DNA from: Pseudomonadota bacterium
Lineage (GTDB): Bacteria; Pseudomonadota; Alphaproteobacteria; Rhizobiales; Rhizobiaceae
DNA: 12,779 bases
Assembly: GCA_023433855.1 (NCBI GenBank)
Contig: JAEYTV010000547.1
Span: 1 to 12,779 of the forward strand
Direction: 5' to 3'
Each line of letters opens with the position of its first letter. Position 1 is the stretch's first letter. Made by a program: the position numbers and the translations under genes. Below, in pieces: positions 1 through 7,619 of this stretch. A model generated the notes under the pieces. The model saw nothing but the letters and a program-made list of their open reading frames with translations, searched no databases and was not told the origin of the DNA.

Positions 1-423
1 GTCCTTGTGATTATGGCCGCCATCATCTTCTTTGATGTAGCGCGCTTGAAGGGCGTTGCGGGGTACTCGCAGGTCGGACCGGCAACCATCCCCGAATGGA
101 TTTCCTTTGGGCTGGTCGGCTTGGCGATCTGGACCGCCATCGAGGCTTTCCGCGGCGACTTCCCGGAACGGGAGCGTCAGGATCTCGGGCCTGTCGTCTG
201 GATCGTGGCGGGTCTGGCGGCACAGATGCTGCTCCTCAGGATTGCGGGTTTTTCCATTGCGACAGGCGTCCTGTTCGCGCTGGTCGCGGCCGGGTTCGGA
301 AGGCGCAAGCTCTGGATCACCCTGCCGGTCGGGATTGCGCTGTGTCTCGCCATCTACCTGATCTTCGCCGGTCTTCTCCAGTTATCACTTCCGGCGGGAC
401 CACTGGAACATCTGTTCCTTTGA
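1..423 (+). CDS. tctB: TctB family membrane subunit of a tripartite tricarboxylate transporter (5' end cut off)
   Basis: This is the small membrane subunit of a TTT-family secondary transporter, which works with a large TctA permease and a periplasmic TctC-type binding protein to import carboxylates. The frame is open at base 1, so the gene begins outside the window. About 140 codons are visible, and the family is usually about 150-165 residues, so only a short N-terminal piece is missing. The visible protein has a hydrophobic start (residues about 1-11), a second segment around WISFGLVGLAIW, and two further hydrophobic blocks before a short polar tail, in keeping with the roughly four helices of TctB. 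TctB proteins are poorly conserved; the call rests on this topology and on the tctA gene starting 24 bp downstream, the standard TctB-TctA order. The substrate cannot be read from the sequence. Confidence 0.85.
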   Translation, partial: VLVIMAAIIFFDVARLKGVAGYSQVGPATIPEWISFGLVGLAIWTAIEAFRGDFPERERQDLGPVVWIVAGLAAQMLLLRIAGFSIATGVLFALVAAGFGRRKLWITLPVGIALCLAIYLIFAGLLQLSLPAGPLEHLFL

Positions 424-447
424 TCAAGACGCCTCGAAAGTCTGCTC

Positions 448-1965
448 ATGAGTACGTTTGAATTCCTCCTGCAAGGTCTGGTTTCGGCGATGGCGCCGAT
501 CAACCTTCTTTATGCCTTCATCGGCGTAACGCTCGGCACGGCGGTCGGGGTTCTCCCCGGTATCGGCCCCGCGCTCACGGTCGCCCTCCTGCTGCCCGTG
601 ACCTACCGGCTCGACCCGACAGGCTCGTTGATCATGTTCGCCGGCATCTACTACGGCGGCATGTACGGCGGGTCGACAACGTCCATCCTCCTGAACACCC
701 CGGGGGAGAGCGCATCGATCGTGACGGCGCTCGAAGGCAACAAGATGGCGCGGGCCGGACGGGGAGGACCTGCATTGGCCACTGCGGCTATCGGCTCGTT
801 CGTGGCCGGTCTGATCGCGACACTCCTGCTTGCCTTCATCGCGCCCTATGTCGTGCAGCTGGCATTGAAGTTCGGGCCTCGCGAATATTTTGCCCTGATG
901 GTCCTCGCGTTCATCACGGTATCATCCGCTTTCGGTGATTCCGCGTTGCGCGGACTGACATCCCTGTTCGTCGGACTTGCATTCTCCGTCGTCGGCATCG
1001 ACCAGTTGACCGGCCAGAACCGGTTGTCCTTCGGCGTTCCCGATCTTCTGGACGGGATCGAGGTCACGACGATGGCAGTCGCCATGTTTGCGATCGGCGA
1101 GACGCTCTTCATTGCCGCCCAGGGAGACCGCGGTCCGGCCACTGTGCAGGCTGTCAAGGGGTCGGTCTGGATGAACGCAGCGGACTGGGCGCGCTCGTGG
1201 AAGGCGTGGCTGCGCGGCACCGTTATCGGCTTTCCGATCGGTGCCATGCCGGCTGGAGGTGCAGAGATCGGCACCTTCCTTTCCTACGCAGCGGAGAAGC
1301 GCCTGACAAAGCATCCGGAAGAATTCGGCAATGGCGCCATCGAAGGCGTGGCCGGCCCCGAGGCCGCGGACAATGCCTCGGCGGCGGGGACCCTGGTGCC
1401 GCTGCTCACACTCGGCCTGCCAACCACAGCAACAGCGGCAATCATGCTTGCAGGCTTTCAGCAATACGGCCTGCAGCCCGGCCCGCTGCTGTTTGCCACA
1501 AATCCGCAGCTCGTCTGGGGACTGATCGCGTCACTGCTGATCGCCAACGCCATGTTGCTCATCCTTAACCTGCCATTGGTTGGATTGTGGGTGAAGCTGC
1601 TGACAATCCCGAAGCCGTGGCTCTATGCCGGCATCCTGGTGTTCGCGACGCTCGGCACGATCGGCGCAAACCCATCTGTCTTCGAGCTCGGAATGCTGCT
1701 GACCTTCGGACTGCTGGGTTATGTCATGCGCGTGTTCGGCTACCCGATTGCCCCCGTCGTCGTCGGCCTGATTCTCGGGCCTCTCGCCGAGCAGCAGTTG
1801 CGGCGGGCGCTGGCGATCAGCCAAGGCGACGTCACTTACCTCGTCACGTCACCCATCGCTGCGGGCCTGCTGATCGTAGCAGCGCTCGCCTTCATCGTTC
1901 CGCTGATCCTGCGAATGCGCGGGCGAGGACAGGTGCTCTCGCAGATGGCGGCGAACGAAGACTGA
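448..1965 (+). CDS. tctA: TctA family large permease subunit of a tripartite tricarboxylate transporter
   Basis: This is the large membrane subunit of a TTT transporter, which forms the translocation path in the inner membrane. The protein has 505 residues, the normal family length, and is almost entirely hydrophobic helices (about 11-12 predicted by eye). The N-terminal third carries the family signature: a [11 protein letters not shown] glycine/proline motif near residue 35, then [20 protein letters not shown] near residues 68-87. A second glycine-rich block ([11 protein letters not shown]) lies near residue 325, as expected for the repeated halves of TctA. The ATG at 448 is the first start after the tctB stop; the ribosome site before it is weak, so translation may be coupled to tctB. 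Relatives carry citrate, tartrate, other dicarboxylates or aromatic acids, and the sequence does not say which. The gene ends just before a strong terminator hairpin. Confidence 0.96.
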   Translation: MSTFEFLLQGLVSAMAPINLLYAFIGVTLGTAVGVLPGIGPALTVALLLPVTYRLDPTGSLIMFAGIYYGGMYGGSTTSILLNTPGESASIVTALEGNKMARAGRGGPALATAAIGSFVAGLIATLLLAFIAPYVVQLALKFGPREYFALMVLAFITVSSAFGDSALRGLTSLFVGLAFSVVGIDQLTGQNRLSFGVPDLLDGIEVTTMAVAMFAIGETLFIAAQGDRGPATVQAVKGSVWMNAADWARSWKAWLRGTVIGFPIGAMPAGGAEIGTFLSYAAEKRLTKHPEEFGNGAIEGVAGPEAADNASAAGTLVPLLTLGLPTTATAAIMLAGFQQYGLQPGPLLFATNPQLVWGLIASLLIANAMLLILNLPLVGLWVKLLTIPKPWLYAGILVFATLGTIGANPSVFELGMLLTFGLLGYVMRVFGYPIAPVVVGLILGPLAEQQLRRALAISQGDVTYLVTSPIAAGLLIVAALAFIVPLILRMRGRGQVLSQMAANED

Positions 1966-1984
1966 GTTAGTCCTCCCAGGACGA

Positions 1985-2010
1985 GGGGGTGCGGCTTCGG
2001 TCGCGCCCCC
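1985..2010. terminator. UUCG-capped hairpin between converging operons, probable bidirectional terminator
   Basis: An 11 bp stem is formed by GGGGGTGCGGC (1985-1995) and GTCGCGCCCCC (2000-2010), closed by the very stable C(TTCG)G tetraloop; it contains two G-T wobble pairs. GTTTG follows on the plus side, a short T tract. It lies between the tctA stop (1965) and the glutaminase stop (2019), which face each other, so it can end both transcripts. The short T run makes the intrinsic strength uncertain, but position and stem quality fit a terminator well. Confidence 0.8.
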
Positions 2011-2018
2011 GTTTGACC

Positions 2019-2948
2019 CTAGGGTCCGAAAACCGACCAACCGGTCCGATGCGCCAGCATCTCCAGCGCCAGCGAACCCAGCAGGGAATTGCCGTGGTGA
2101 TTGAGGCCGGGTGACCAAACGGCGATCGAAGCCTTGCCGGGGGCAACCGCCAGGATACCACCACCCACTCCACTCTTGCCGGGTAGACCGACGCGATAAG
2201 CGAAGTCACCCGAGCCGTCGTAATGGCCGCAGGTCAGCATCAGGGCATTGATGCGCCGGGCGCGCTGCCTCGAGACGACCGTATGGCCGGTCAGCGGGTT
2301 GCGACCTGCCGCAGCAAGAAAAAGCCCCGAACGGGCGAGTTGGGCGCAGGTCATCGAGAGTGCGCAGTGATGGAAGTAGACACCCAGGACATGCTCAACG
2401 GGGTGATCCAGCTTGCCAAAGGAACGCATGAAGTTGGCGAGCGCGAAATTCCGATAGCCGGTTGCTGCCTCTGATTTGGCCACTTCCGGGTCGATAGCGA
2501 TGCTATCATCATCCGCCAGATATCGGACGAAGCGGACGATCTCGCCGATCGCCTCCCGAGGCGTATGACCGGCCAGGACCAGATCGCTGATGGCGATGGC
2601 CCCGGCGTTGATGAAGGGATTGCGGGGTTTGCCCTCCTCGTGCTCAAGCTGAACGATAGAGTTGAAGGCTGAGCCGGAAGGCTCGCGACCGACCCTGTTC
2701 CAGGTGGTCTCTCCATGCTTGCCCAGCGCCAGAGTGAGCGTGAACACCTTGGAGACGCTCTGGATCGAAAACGGCAGATCGGCATCACCAGCCTTGAACA
2801 CTGAGCCATCCACCGTGATGACCGCAATGCCAAATCTCCTCGGATCGACATGGGCAAGCTGGGGGATGTAGTCGGCAACCTTGCCTTCGCCCAGCCGGGG
2901 TTCCAGCTTCACATGGATCTCGTCGACGATCGCCTGGAGATCTTTCAT
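2019..2948 (-). CDS. glsA: Glutaminase, GlsA family
   Basis: This enzyme hydrolyses L-glutamine to glutamate and ammonia. The 309-residue protein matches the length of bacterial GlsA, a serine-dependent family related in fold to beta-lactamases. The catalytic S-x-x-K is S64-V-S-K67 within [10 protein letters not shown]. The other active-site residues known from E. coli YbaS all have counterparts: N114 in NPFINAGA, E160, N167, Y191, Y243 and V261 in KSGVGGG. The enzyme therefore looks complete. The start at 2948 is preferred because GGAG and a purine run (AGAGAGAAAG) precede it and because it matches the family N-terminus; an in-frame start further upstream would run back into livF. The gap to livF is only 17 bp, so it is almost certainly the last gene of the ABC operon. 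There is no signal peptide, so it acts in the cytoplasm. A glutaminase attached to an aromatic-type importer is unexpected. Confidence 0.95.
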   Translation of the reverse strand: MKDLQAIVDEIHVKLEPRLGEGKVADYIPQLAHVDPRRFGIAVITVDGSVFKAGDADLPFSIQSVSKVFTLTLALGKHGETTWNRVGREPSGSAFNSIVQLEHEEGKPRNPFINAGAIAISDLVLAGHTPREAIGEIVRFVRYLADDDSIAIDPEVAKSEAATGYRNFALANFMRSFGKLDHPVEHVLGVYFHHCALSMTCAQLARSGLFLAAAGRNPLTGHTVVSRQRARRINALMLTCGHYDGSGDFAYRVGLPGKSGVGGGILAVAPGKASIAVWSPGLNHHGNSLLGSLALEMLAHRTGWSVFGP

Positions 2949-2965
2949 CTTTCTCTCTGCTCCGA

Positions 2966-3649
2966 CTAGATGCCGAGATACCTGTCCCGGATGTCGTCGG
3001 TCAAGCCGGCCGTCATGCCACTCCACACGCTCCTTCCGTTCTCCACAATGACACAGCGGTCGGCGACTGGCAGCAGTTCCGACAGCGTCTTGTCGACCAC
3101 CAGGATCGAGAGCCCCTCGGCCTTCAGCTTGCGGATCGCCGCCCAGATGTCCTGACGAATGACCGGCGCGAGCCCCTCCGTCGCCTCGTCGAGGATAAGG
3201 AGGCGCGGATTGGTCATCAGCGCACGGCCGATTGCCAGCATCTGCTGCTCGCCACCGGAGAGGGACCGCGCCATCTGCGCGTGACGCTCGGCAAGACGGG
3301 GGAAGAGGCCGTTGACGCGCTCGAGGCTCCAGGCCCCGGGACGTGCGGCAGCAATCAGATTTTCATGCACCGTGAGGTTCGGAAAGCACCGCCGCCCCTC
3401 CGGCACAAGCCCGATGCCGAGCTTGGCGACGCGATGCGACGGCTTGCCCCTGAGGTCGGTTCCCGCAAGTCGGACGGATCCGGCACGCGGCGGGTTGAGG
3501 TTGCAGATCGCACGGATCGTCGTCGTCTTGCCCATGCCATTTCGTCCCATGAGGGCGACGGCTTGACCTTCCTCGACCGTGAGATCCACTCCGAAGAGCG
3601 CCTGGCTCGCGCCATACGAGGCTTCGATCCCGGAAACATCGAGCAGCAT
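2966..3649 (-). CDS. livF: LivF-type ABC transporter ATPase
   Basis: This is one of the two ATP-hydrolysing subunits of a branched-chain amino acid (HAAT) family importer. In 227 residues it has Walker [10 protein letters not shown] (35-43), signature LSGGEQQ (130-136) and Walker B LLILDEAT (150-157), in the usual order and spacing. The region after Walker B, where many ABC ATPases have a histidine switch, reads VVDKTLSEL (184-192) with no histidine; LivF proteins often lack this His, with Gln common at that place. The start overlaps the livG stop by one base (TGATG), so the two genes are translationally coupled; GGGAG lies about 10 bases upstream. The gene symbol marks the family only: the companion aryl-CoA ligase suggests an aromatic substrate rather than leucine. 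Confidence 0.93.
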   Translation of the reverse strand: MLLDVSGIEASYGASQALFGVDLTVEEGQAVALMGRNGMGKTTTIRAICNLNPPRAGSVRLAGTDLRGKPSHRVAKLGIGLVPEGRRCFPNLTVHENLIAAARPGAWSLERVNGLFPRLAERHAQMARSLSGGEQQMLAIGRALMTNPRLLILDEATEGLAPVIRQDIWAAIRKLKAEGLSILVVDKTLSELLPVADRCVIVENGRSVWSGMTAGLTDDIRDRYLGI

Positions 3650-4398
3650 CAGGCATGGTCTCCCAGATAGGCGGAACGCACGGCCGGGTCCCGGCGGATC
3701 TCCTCCACAGTGCCTGTGGCGATGACCCGACCGTAAACCAGCACCGAAATCCGATCCGCCAGCGCGAAGACGGCATCCATATCGTGCTCGACGAGCAGAA
3801 TCGGCGCTTCCTGCCGGAGGCCATGGAGAAAGCCGGTCAAGGCCTTCGACCCTTCCGGGCCCATTCCGGCCATCGGTTCGTCGAGCAGGAAGGCCTTGGA
3901 ATTGAGTGCCAGCGCAATTGCGATCTCGAGCTGCCGGCGCTCGCCGTGCGAGAGTTCCGCGGCCGGAATGCGAGCCCTGTCCTGAAGGCCGACGCGCTCC
4001 AGCATGGCCATGGACCGGTCGATCAGCGAGGCATCGCGCATAACCGGCTTGAAGAAGCGGAAGCTCGAGCCCTGCTGTGCCTGCACCGCCAGCATGACGT
4101 TGCGCAGCGCCGAGAATTCCGGCACCAGCGAGGACACCTGAAAAGTGCGGCCCAGACCCAGTCGCGACCGCTCCGCGACACTGAGATGACCGATGTCGTG
4201 GCCGGCAAAACGAATGCTTCCGGAATCCTGCCTGAGCGTTCCGCAGATCTGGTGGATCAGCGTCGACTTGCCGGCGCCATTCGGCCCGATCAGCGCATGG
4301 ATTTCGCCGGGCCTGAGGTCGAGCGAGACATGGTCCGTCGCGCGCAACGCGCCGAAGCTCTTGACCAGTTCGGAAAGTTGAAGGACCGGCTCAGCCAT
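3649..4398 (-). CDS. livG: LivG-type ABC transporter ATPase
   Basis: This is the second ATPase of the HAAT-family importer and should pair with LivF. The 249-residue protein has Walker A GPNGAGKST (38-46), a Q-loop glutamine at Q87 (GRTFQ), signature LSHGERRQLE (149-158), Walker B FLLDEP (170-175), and the LivG-typical MAGMGPE after it. The switch histidine H205 (VEHDM) is present. The signature reads LSHGE rather than LSGGQ, a substitution within the range seen in LivG. The start at 4398 is chosen over a possible start at 4425 because AAGG lies six bases upstream and because it gives the normal N-terminus; it overlaps the end of livM by 8 bp (ATGGCTGA), indicating coupled translation. Confidence 0.94.
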   Translation of the reverse strand: MAEPVLQLSELVKSFGALRATDHVSLDLRPGEIHALIGPNGAGKSTLIHQICGTLRQDSGSIRFAGHDIGHLSVAERSRLGLGRTFQVSSLVPEFSALRNVMLAVQAQQGSSFRFFKPVMRDASLIDRSMAMLERVGLQDRARIPAAELSHGERRQLEIAIALALNSKAFLLDEPMAGMGPEGSKALTGFLHGLRQEAPILLVEHDMDAVFALADRISVLVYGRVIATGTVEEIRRDPAVRSAYLGDHA

Positions 4399-5365
4399 GA
4401 CGCGCCTTTCCGGCCAATAGCCCAAGAAGCCCGCCGCGTGCGAACAGCACGGTGCCGAGCAGGATCAGGCCAAGGAAGAACTGCCAGCGCTCCGTCAAGC
4501 CGCCGAGGACATATTCGAAGATCACGAAGAGTGCGGCACCCGCGAGAGGCCCGAACAACCGTCCGGTGCCACCGAGGATGATCAGCACGATGAGTTCGCC
4601 CGACATGTGCCAGGACAACATTGAGGGGCTGACGAAGCGGTTGAGATCGGCAAAAAGCGCGCCCGCCAAACCGGTCATCGCCGCGGAAATCGCAAAGGCG
4701 GTGAGGCGGATGCGGTAGGGCGTGATGCCGACGGTCGCGACGCGCACCTCGTTCTGGCGCGCCGCCTGTAGGGCAGCGCCGAAGCGGGATCCGCGTATCA
4801 GCACGAAAAGGCAGAGTGCGACGAGCAGCACCCCGTAACAGATCAGGAAGAAGCTCACCGGCTTCATCGTGTTGACGCCGGGAAACTGGCTGCGCACCAG
4901 GATCGACAGGCCGTCCTCGCCGCCATAGGCCGGCCAGGAGATCGCGAAATAGTAGACCATCTGCGCAAAGGCCAGCGTGATCATGATGAAATAGACGCCG
5001 GAAGTCCGGAGACTGATCAGGCCGATCAGAAGCCCCACACCCCCCGCGACGAGCATGGCCACCAGCCAGATCAGCGGCATCTGGTTGGTGCCGGACAGAC
5101 CGAACAGGAGCGGCTCCCCCGAAAAGGCGTGGGTAGCGAGGATGCCGGCAGCATAGCCGCCGATTCCGAAGAAGGCCGCATGACCGAAGGACACCAGGCC
5201 GCCAAGCCCGAGAGCGAGATTGAGGCCGGTCGCCGCCAGCGCGAGGATCGCGACGCGGGTCGCGAGGGTGACGTAGAATGGTTGGCCAAAGGCGCTGGCC
5301 AGGAGCGGCACCGCAAGCAGCAGCGCAGCCAGGATGAGGTTGACGAGAGTTTCCCGGGTCAGCAT
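4391..5365 (-). CDS. livM: LivM-type ABC transporter permease
   Basis: This is an inner-membrane permease subunit of the HAAT-family importer, partner of LivH. In 324 residues it has about nine or ten hydrophobic segments. The LivM hallmark LGGLVSFGHAAFFGIGGY lies near residues 53-70, and the cytoplasmic coupling region around AARQNEVRVATVGI (about residues 204-217) corresponds to the EAA-like loop that contacts the ATPase. GAGG, overlapping the upstream livH stop, lies five bases before the ATG. The gap to livH is 7 bp and the end overlaps livG by 8 bp, so the gene is well inside the operon. Nothing appears truncated. Confidence 0.94.
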   Translation of the reverse strand: MLTRETLVNLILAALLLAVPLLASAFGQPFYVTLATRVAILALAATGLNLALGLGGLVSFGHAAFFGIGGYAAGILATHAFSGEPLLFGLSGTNQMPLIWLVAMLVAGGVGLLIGLISLRTSGVYFIMITLAFAQMVYYFAISWPAYGGEDGLSILVRSQFPGVNTMKPVSFFLICYGVLLVALCLFVLIRGSRFGAALQAARQNEVRVATVGITPYRIRLTAFAISAAMTGLAGALFADLNRFVSPSMLSWHMSGELIVLIILGGTGRLFGPLAGAALFVIFEYVLGGLTERWQFFLGLILLGTVLFARGGLLGLLAGKARHG

Positions 5366-5372
5366 CGCAGCC

Positions 5373-6296
5373 TCACGCGTGGGCTGCGGGGAAGAGCCCG
5401 CGCGGCTTCATCGCCAGGATGAGAGCCATCATGACGTAGATGAGCATGGATGCCGCGGCACCGCCGATCAGTCCGGCCTGTGAGGGCGGCACGAACAATG
5501 CCAGCATCTGCGGCAGCAGGAAGCGGCCCATGGTGTCGACGACGCCGACCAGCAGCGCGCCAAGGAGCGCCCCCTTGATGGAGCCGATGCCGCCGATGAC
5601 GATGACCACGAAGGCGAGGATGAGGACGGGCTCGCCCATGCCGACCTGCACCGATTGCAGTGCGCCGACCATGGCCCCCGCGAGGCCCGCAAGAGCTGCG
5701 CCGAGCGCGAAGACGACCGTGTAGAGGGTGCGGATGTCCACGCCGAGCGCGCCGATCATTTCGCGGTCGCTTTCTCCGGCACGGATGCGCATGCCGAGGC
5801 GCGTCTTGCCGATCAAGAGATAGAGGCCGAGCGCCACCAATGCTCCAGCAGCTATGATTGCAAGCCGATAGACCGGGTATTGCGTACCACCAGGCAACGC
5901 CACGGCGCCTTGCAGAAGTGGCGGGATATCGAGATAGAGCGGAAAGGAGCCGAACAGCCAGCGCGTGCCCTCGGAGAATATAAGGATGAGCGCGAAGGTC
6001 GCCAGCACCTGGTCGAGGTGGTCGCGGTCGTAGAGCCTGCGGATGACCAGAAGCTCGACGATCGCCCCGGCCGCCGCCGCGCATGCGAGGCTGGCGACGA
6101 GACCGATCCAGAAGGAACCGGTCGCCGATGCCACCGCGGCACAGGCGAAGGCACCTACCATGTAGAGCGAACCGTGAGCGAGATTGATGAGGCCCATGAC
6201 GCCGAAGATCAGCGTCAGCCCGGCGGCCATGAGAAACAACATGACGCCGAGCTGGAGGCCATTGAGCAACTGCTCAAGAGCAAGTGCGAGAGTCAC
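5373..6296 (-). CDS. livH: LivH-type ABC transporter permease (GTG start)
   Basis: This is the other inner-membrane permease of the HAAT-family importer. The 307-residue protein contains the family hallmark LTLIFGVMGLINLAHGSLYM (about residues 27-46), the coupling segment near IRAGESDREMIGALG (about 190-204), and a final GLFPA-type tail typical of LivH. The start is GTG at 6296; its ribosome site, AAGG, overlaps the stop codon of the upstream binding-protein gene (TAAGG) and lies seven bases before the GTG. The intergenic gap is only 9 bp, so translation is probably coupled. The length is normal for the family and there is no sign of damage. Confidence 0.94.
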   Translation of the reverse strand: MTLALALEQLLNGLQLGVMLFLMAAGLTLIFGVMGLINLAHGSLYMVGAFACAAVASATGSFWIGLVASLACAAAAGAIVELLVIRRLYDRDHLDQVLATFALILIFSEGTRWLFGSFPLYLDIPPLLQGAVALPGGTQYPVYRLAIIAAGALVALGLYLLIGKTRLGMRIRAGESDREMIGALGVDIRTLYTVVFALGAALAGLAGAMVGALQSVQVGMGEPVLILAFVVIVIGGIGSIKGALLGALLVGVVDTMGRFLLPQMLALFVPPSQAGLIGGAAASMLIYVMMALILAMKPRGLFPAAHA

Positions 6297-6305
6297 CAGC
6301 CGACC

Positions 6306-7445
6306 TTACATCTTGCAGTCTTTGGCGTAGGCATCACCGTGATCGTCGAAGATCTTCTCGACCGTCTTGTTCGTGAGCACGCCGTCCGCATCTTTCACCA
6401 CTTCCGTCAGGTAGATGTCCTGGATCGGATGCTGGTTGGTGTTGAACTTGAAGTCGCCGCGCGGCGAGCGGATATCGGCCTTCAACAGCTCTGCCCGAAA
6501 CGCCTCCGTGTCCTTGACGTCCGCCTTTGCGGCAGCCGACAGGATCAACTGAGCCGCATCATAAGCCTGCACCGCGTAGATCGAGGGCAGGCGGCCGTAT
6601 TCTGCCTTGAAGTCAGCCAGGAACTTCTTGCTGACCTCGGTGTCGAAGTCGGGAGCCCACTGGCCGGAAGCCTTGGCGCCGAGTGCCGCATCCCCGATTG
6701 CCGGCAGAACGTCCTGGCTGAAGGAAAAGCCGGGGCCCATGACCGGAATATCAACCCCGGACTGCGCATATTGCTTCATGAAGGCGATCCCCATGCCGCC
6801 CGGAAGGAAAACGAAAACCCCATCGGCTCCCGAAGCGCGTATCTGGGCGATCTCGGCGGCATAGTCGGTCTGACCAACCTGGGTATACACTTCCGAGGCG
6901 AGCTCGCCCTTGTAGTAGCGCTTGAAGCCGGTCAGGGAGTCCTTCCCGGCCGGGTAGTTCGGCGCCATGATGAAGACCTTCTTATAGTCCTTATTGGCGT
7001 ACTCGCCCATGGCTTCGTGCAGATTGTCGTTCTGATATGCCGCATTGAAGTAGAGCGGATTGCAGTTCGCCCCTGCAAGAGCCGCCGGGGCTGCATTCGT
7101 CGAGACGTAGATCTTTCCCTGGGCCACGGCACTCGGCGCAACAGCCATCAGCAGGTTCGACCAGACGATGCCCGTGAGAATATCGACCTGATCGCTCTGG
7201 ATCATCTTATCCGCGATCTGCACGGCCAGTTCAGGCTTCTGTCCGTCGTCTTCGGTGACAACCTCGATATCACCCTTGCCGGCTTGCTTGATCGCCAACA
7301 TGAAGCCGTCGCGAGTATCCACTCCAAGCCCGGCCCCGCCGCCGGACAGTGTGGTGATCAGGCCGATCTTCACCGGCTCGGCGAGAGCGAGGCTGGAGAC
7401 GCTCATGCCGAACGCCAGCGTGGCCACAGAAACCAGATTTTTCAT
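6306..7445 (-). CDS. Periplasmic substrate-binding protein of a HAAT-family ABC importer
   Basis: This protein captures the substrate in the periplasm and delivers it to the LivHM-type permease. It has 379 residues with a clear signal peptide: a lysine near the start, a hydrophobic core, and ALA before E23 (cleavage after A22). The mature start VKIGLITTLSG is typical of periplasmic-binding fold type I, LivK-like proteins. Cysteines C128 and C377 could form a disulfide. The start at 7445 is favoured over upstream codons because GGGAG lies seven bases before it and it places the signal peptide at the N-terminus. The late segment SPRGDFKFNTNQHPIQD (327-343) resembles binding proteins I associate with aromatic-acid gene clusters; this is from memory, not an alignment. 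The ligand is likely aromatic because an aryl-CoA ligase gene lies directly upstream, but leucine-type ligands are not excluded. Confidence 0.92.
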   Translation of the reverse strand: MKNLVSVATLAFGMSVSSLALAEPVKIGLITTLSGGGAGLGVDTRDGFMLAIKQAGKGDIEVVTEDDGQKPELAVQIADKMIQSDQVDILTGIVWSNLLMAVAPSAVAQGKIYVSTNAAPAALAGANCNPLYFNAAYQNDNLHEAMGEYANKDYKKVFIMAPNYPAGKDSLTGFKRYYKGELASEVYTQVGQTDYAAEIAQIRASGADGVFVFLPGGMGIAFMKQYAQSGVDIPVMGPGFSFSQDVLPAIGDAALGAKASGQWAPDFDTEVSKKFLADFKAEYGRLPSIYAVQAYDAAQLILSAAAKADVKDTEAFRAELLKADIRSPRGDFKFNTNQHPIQDIYLTEVVKDADGVLTNKTVEKIFDDHGDAYAKDCKM

Positions 7446-7619
7446 CCTTAAACTCCCATTTGTTTTTATTGTCCCACCCCAAGCCCAGACCCCTGGATCT
7501 GACAGCCAGATTCCGTTCGCCTTCAAAGCGATCGATGTTGTCGATACCTTCCATACTTGCAAAAGAACGTCCACTGCCGAAGCCGTACGAACCACAATTT
7601 CCCGATCCGGCGGCCGCCG
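7446..7619 (-). promoter_or_regulatory. 174 bp gap between ligase and binding-protein genes, possible internal promoter/operator
   Basis: All later junctions of the operon are 17 bp or less, so this gap stands out. Two elements are visible. A perfect 12 bp palindrome CGGCGGCCGCCG (7608-7619) directly follows the ligase stop codon; it lacks a T tract, so it is at best a weak terminator. Next is ATCGATGTTGTCGAT (7531-7545), with 5 bp inverted arms around a 5 bp centre, which overlaps a sequence shared with the hydrolase upstream region. No convincing -35/-10 pair was found. A second promoter giving extra binding protein is inferred from the spacing, not shown. Confidence 0.35.

Noticed and set aside
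3095..3106. Loss of the switch histidine in LivF (VVDKTLSEL) as a sign of a dead ATPase.
   Set aside because: LivF-type ATPases often lack this histidine, while Walker A, the signature and Walker B are intact.
3655..4581. A frame of about 308 codons on the plus strand opposite livG.
   Set aside because: It is antisense to a gene with all ABC ATPase motifs and has no recognisable domain or ribosome site.
5655..7451. A frame of about 598 codons on the plus strand opposite livH and the binding-protein gene.
   Set aside because: The opposite strand encodes clear families with signal peptide and membrane segments; the plus-strand product is a charged low-complexity shadow.
7608..7619. The 12 bp palindrome after the ligase stop as an intrinsic terminator.
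   Set aside because: There is no loop and no T tract on the transcribed strand, so I kept it only as part of the gap description.
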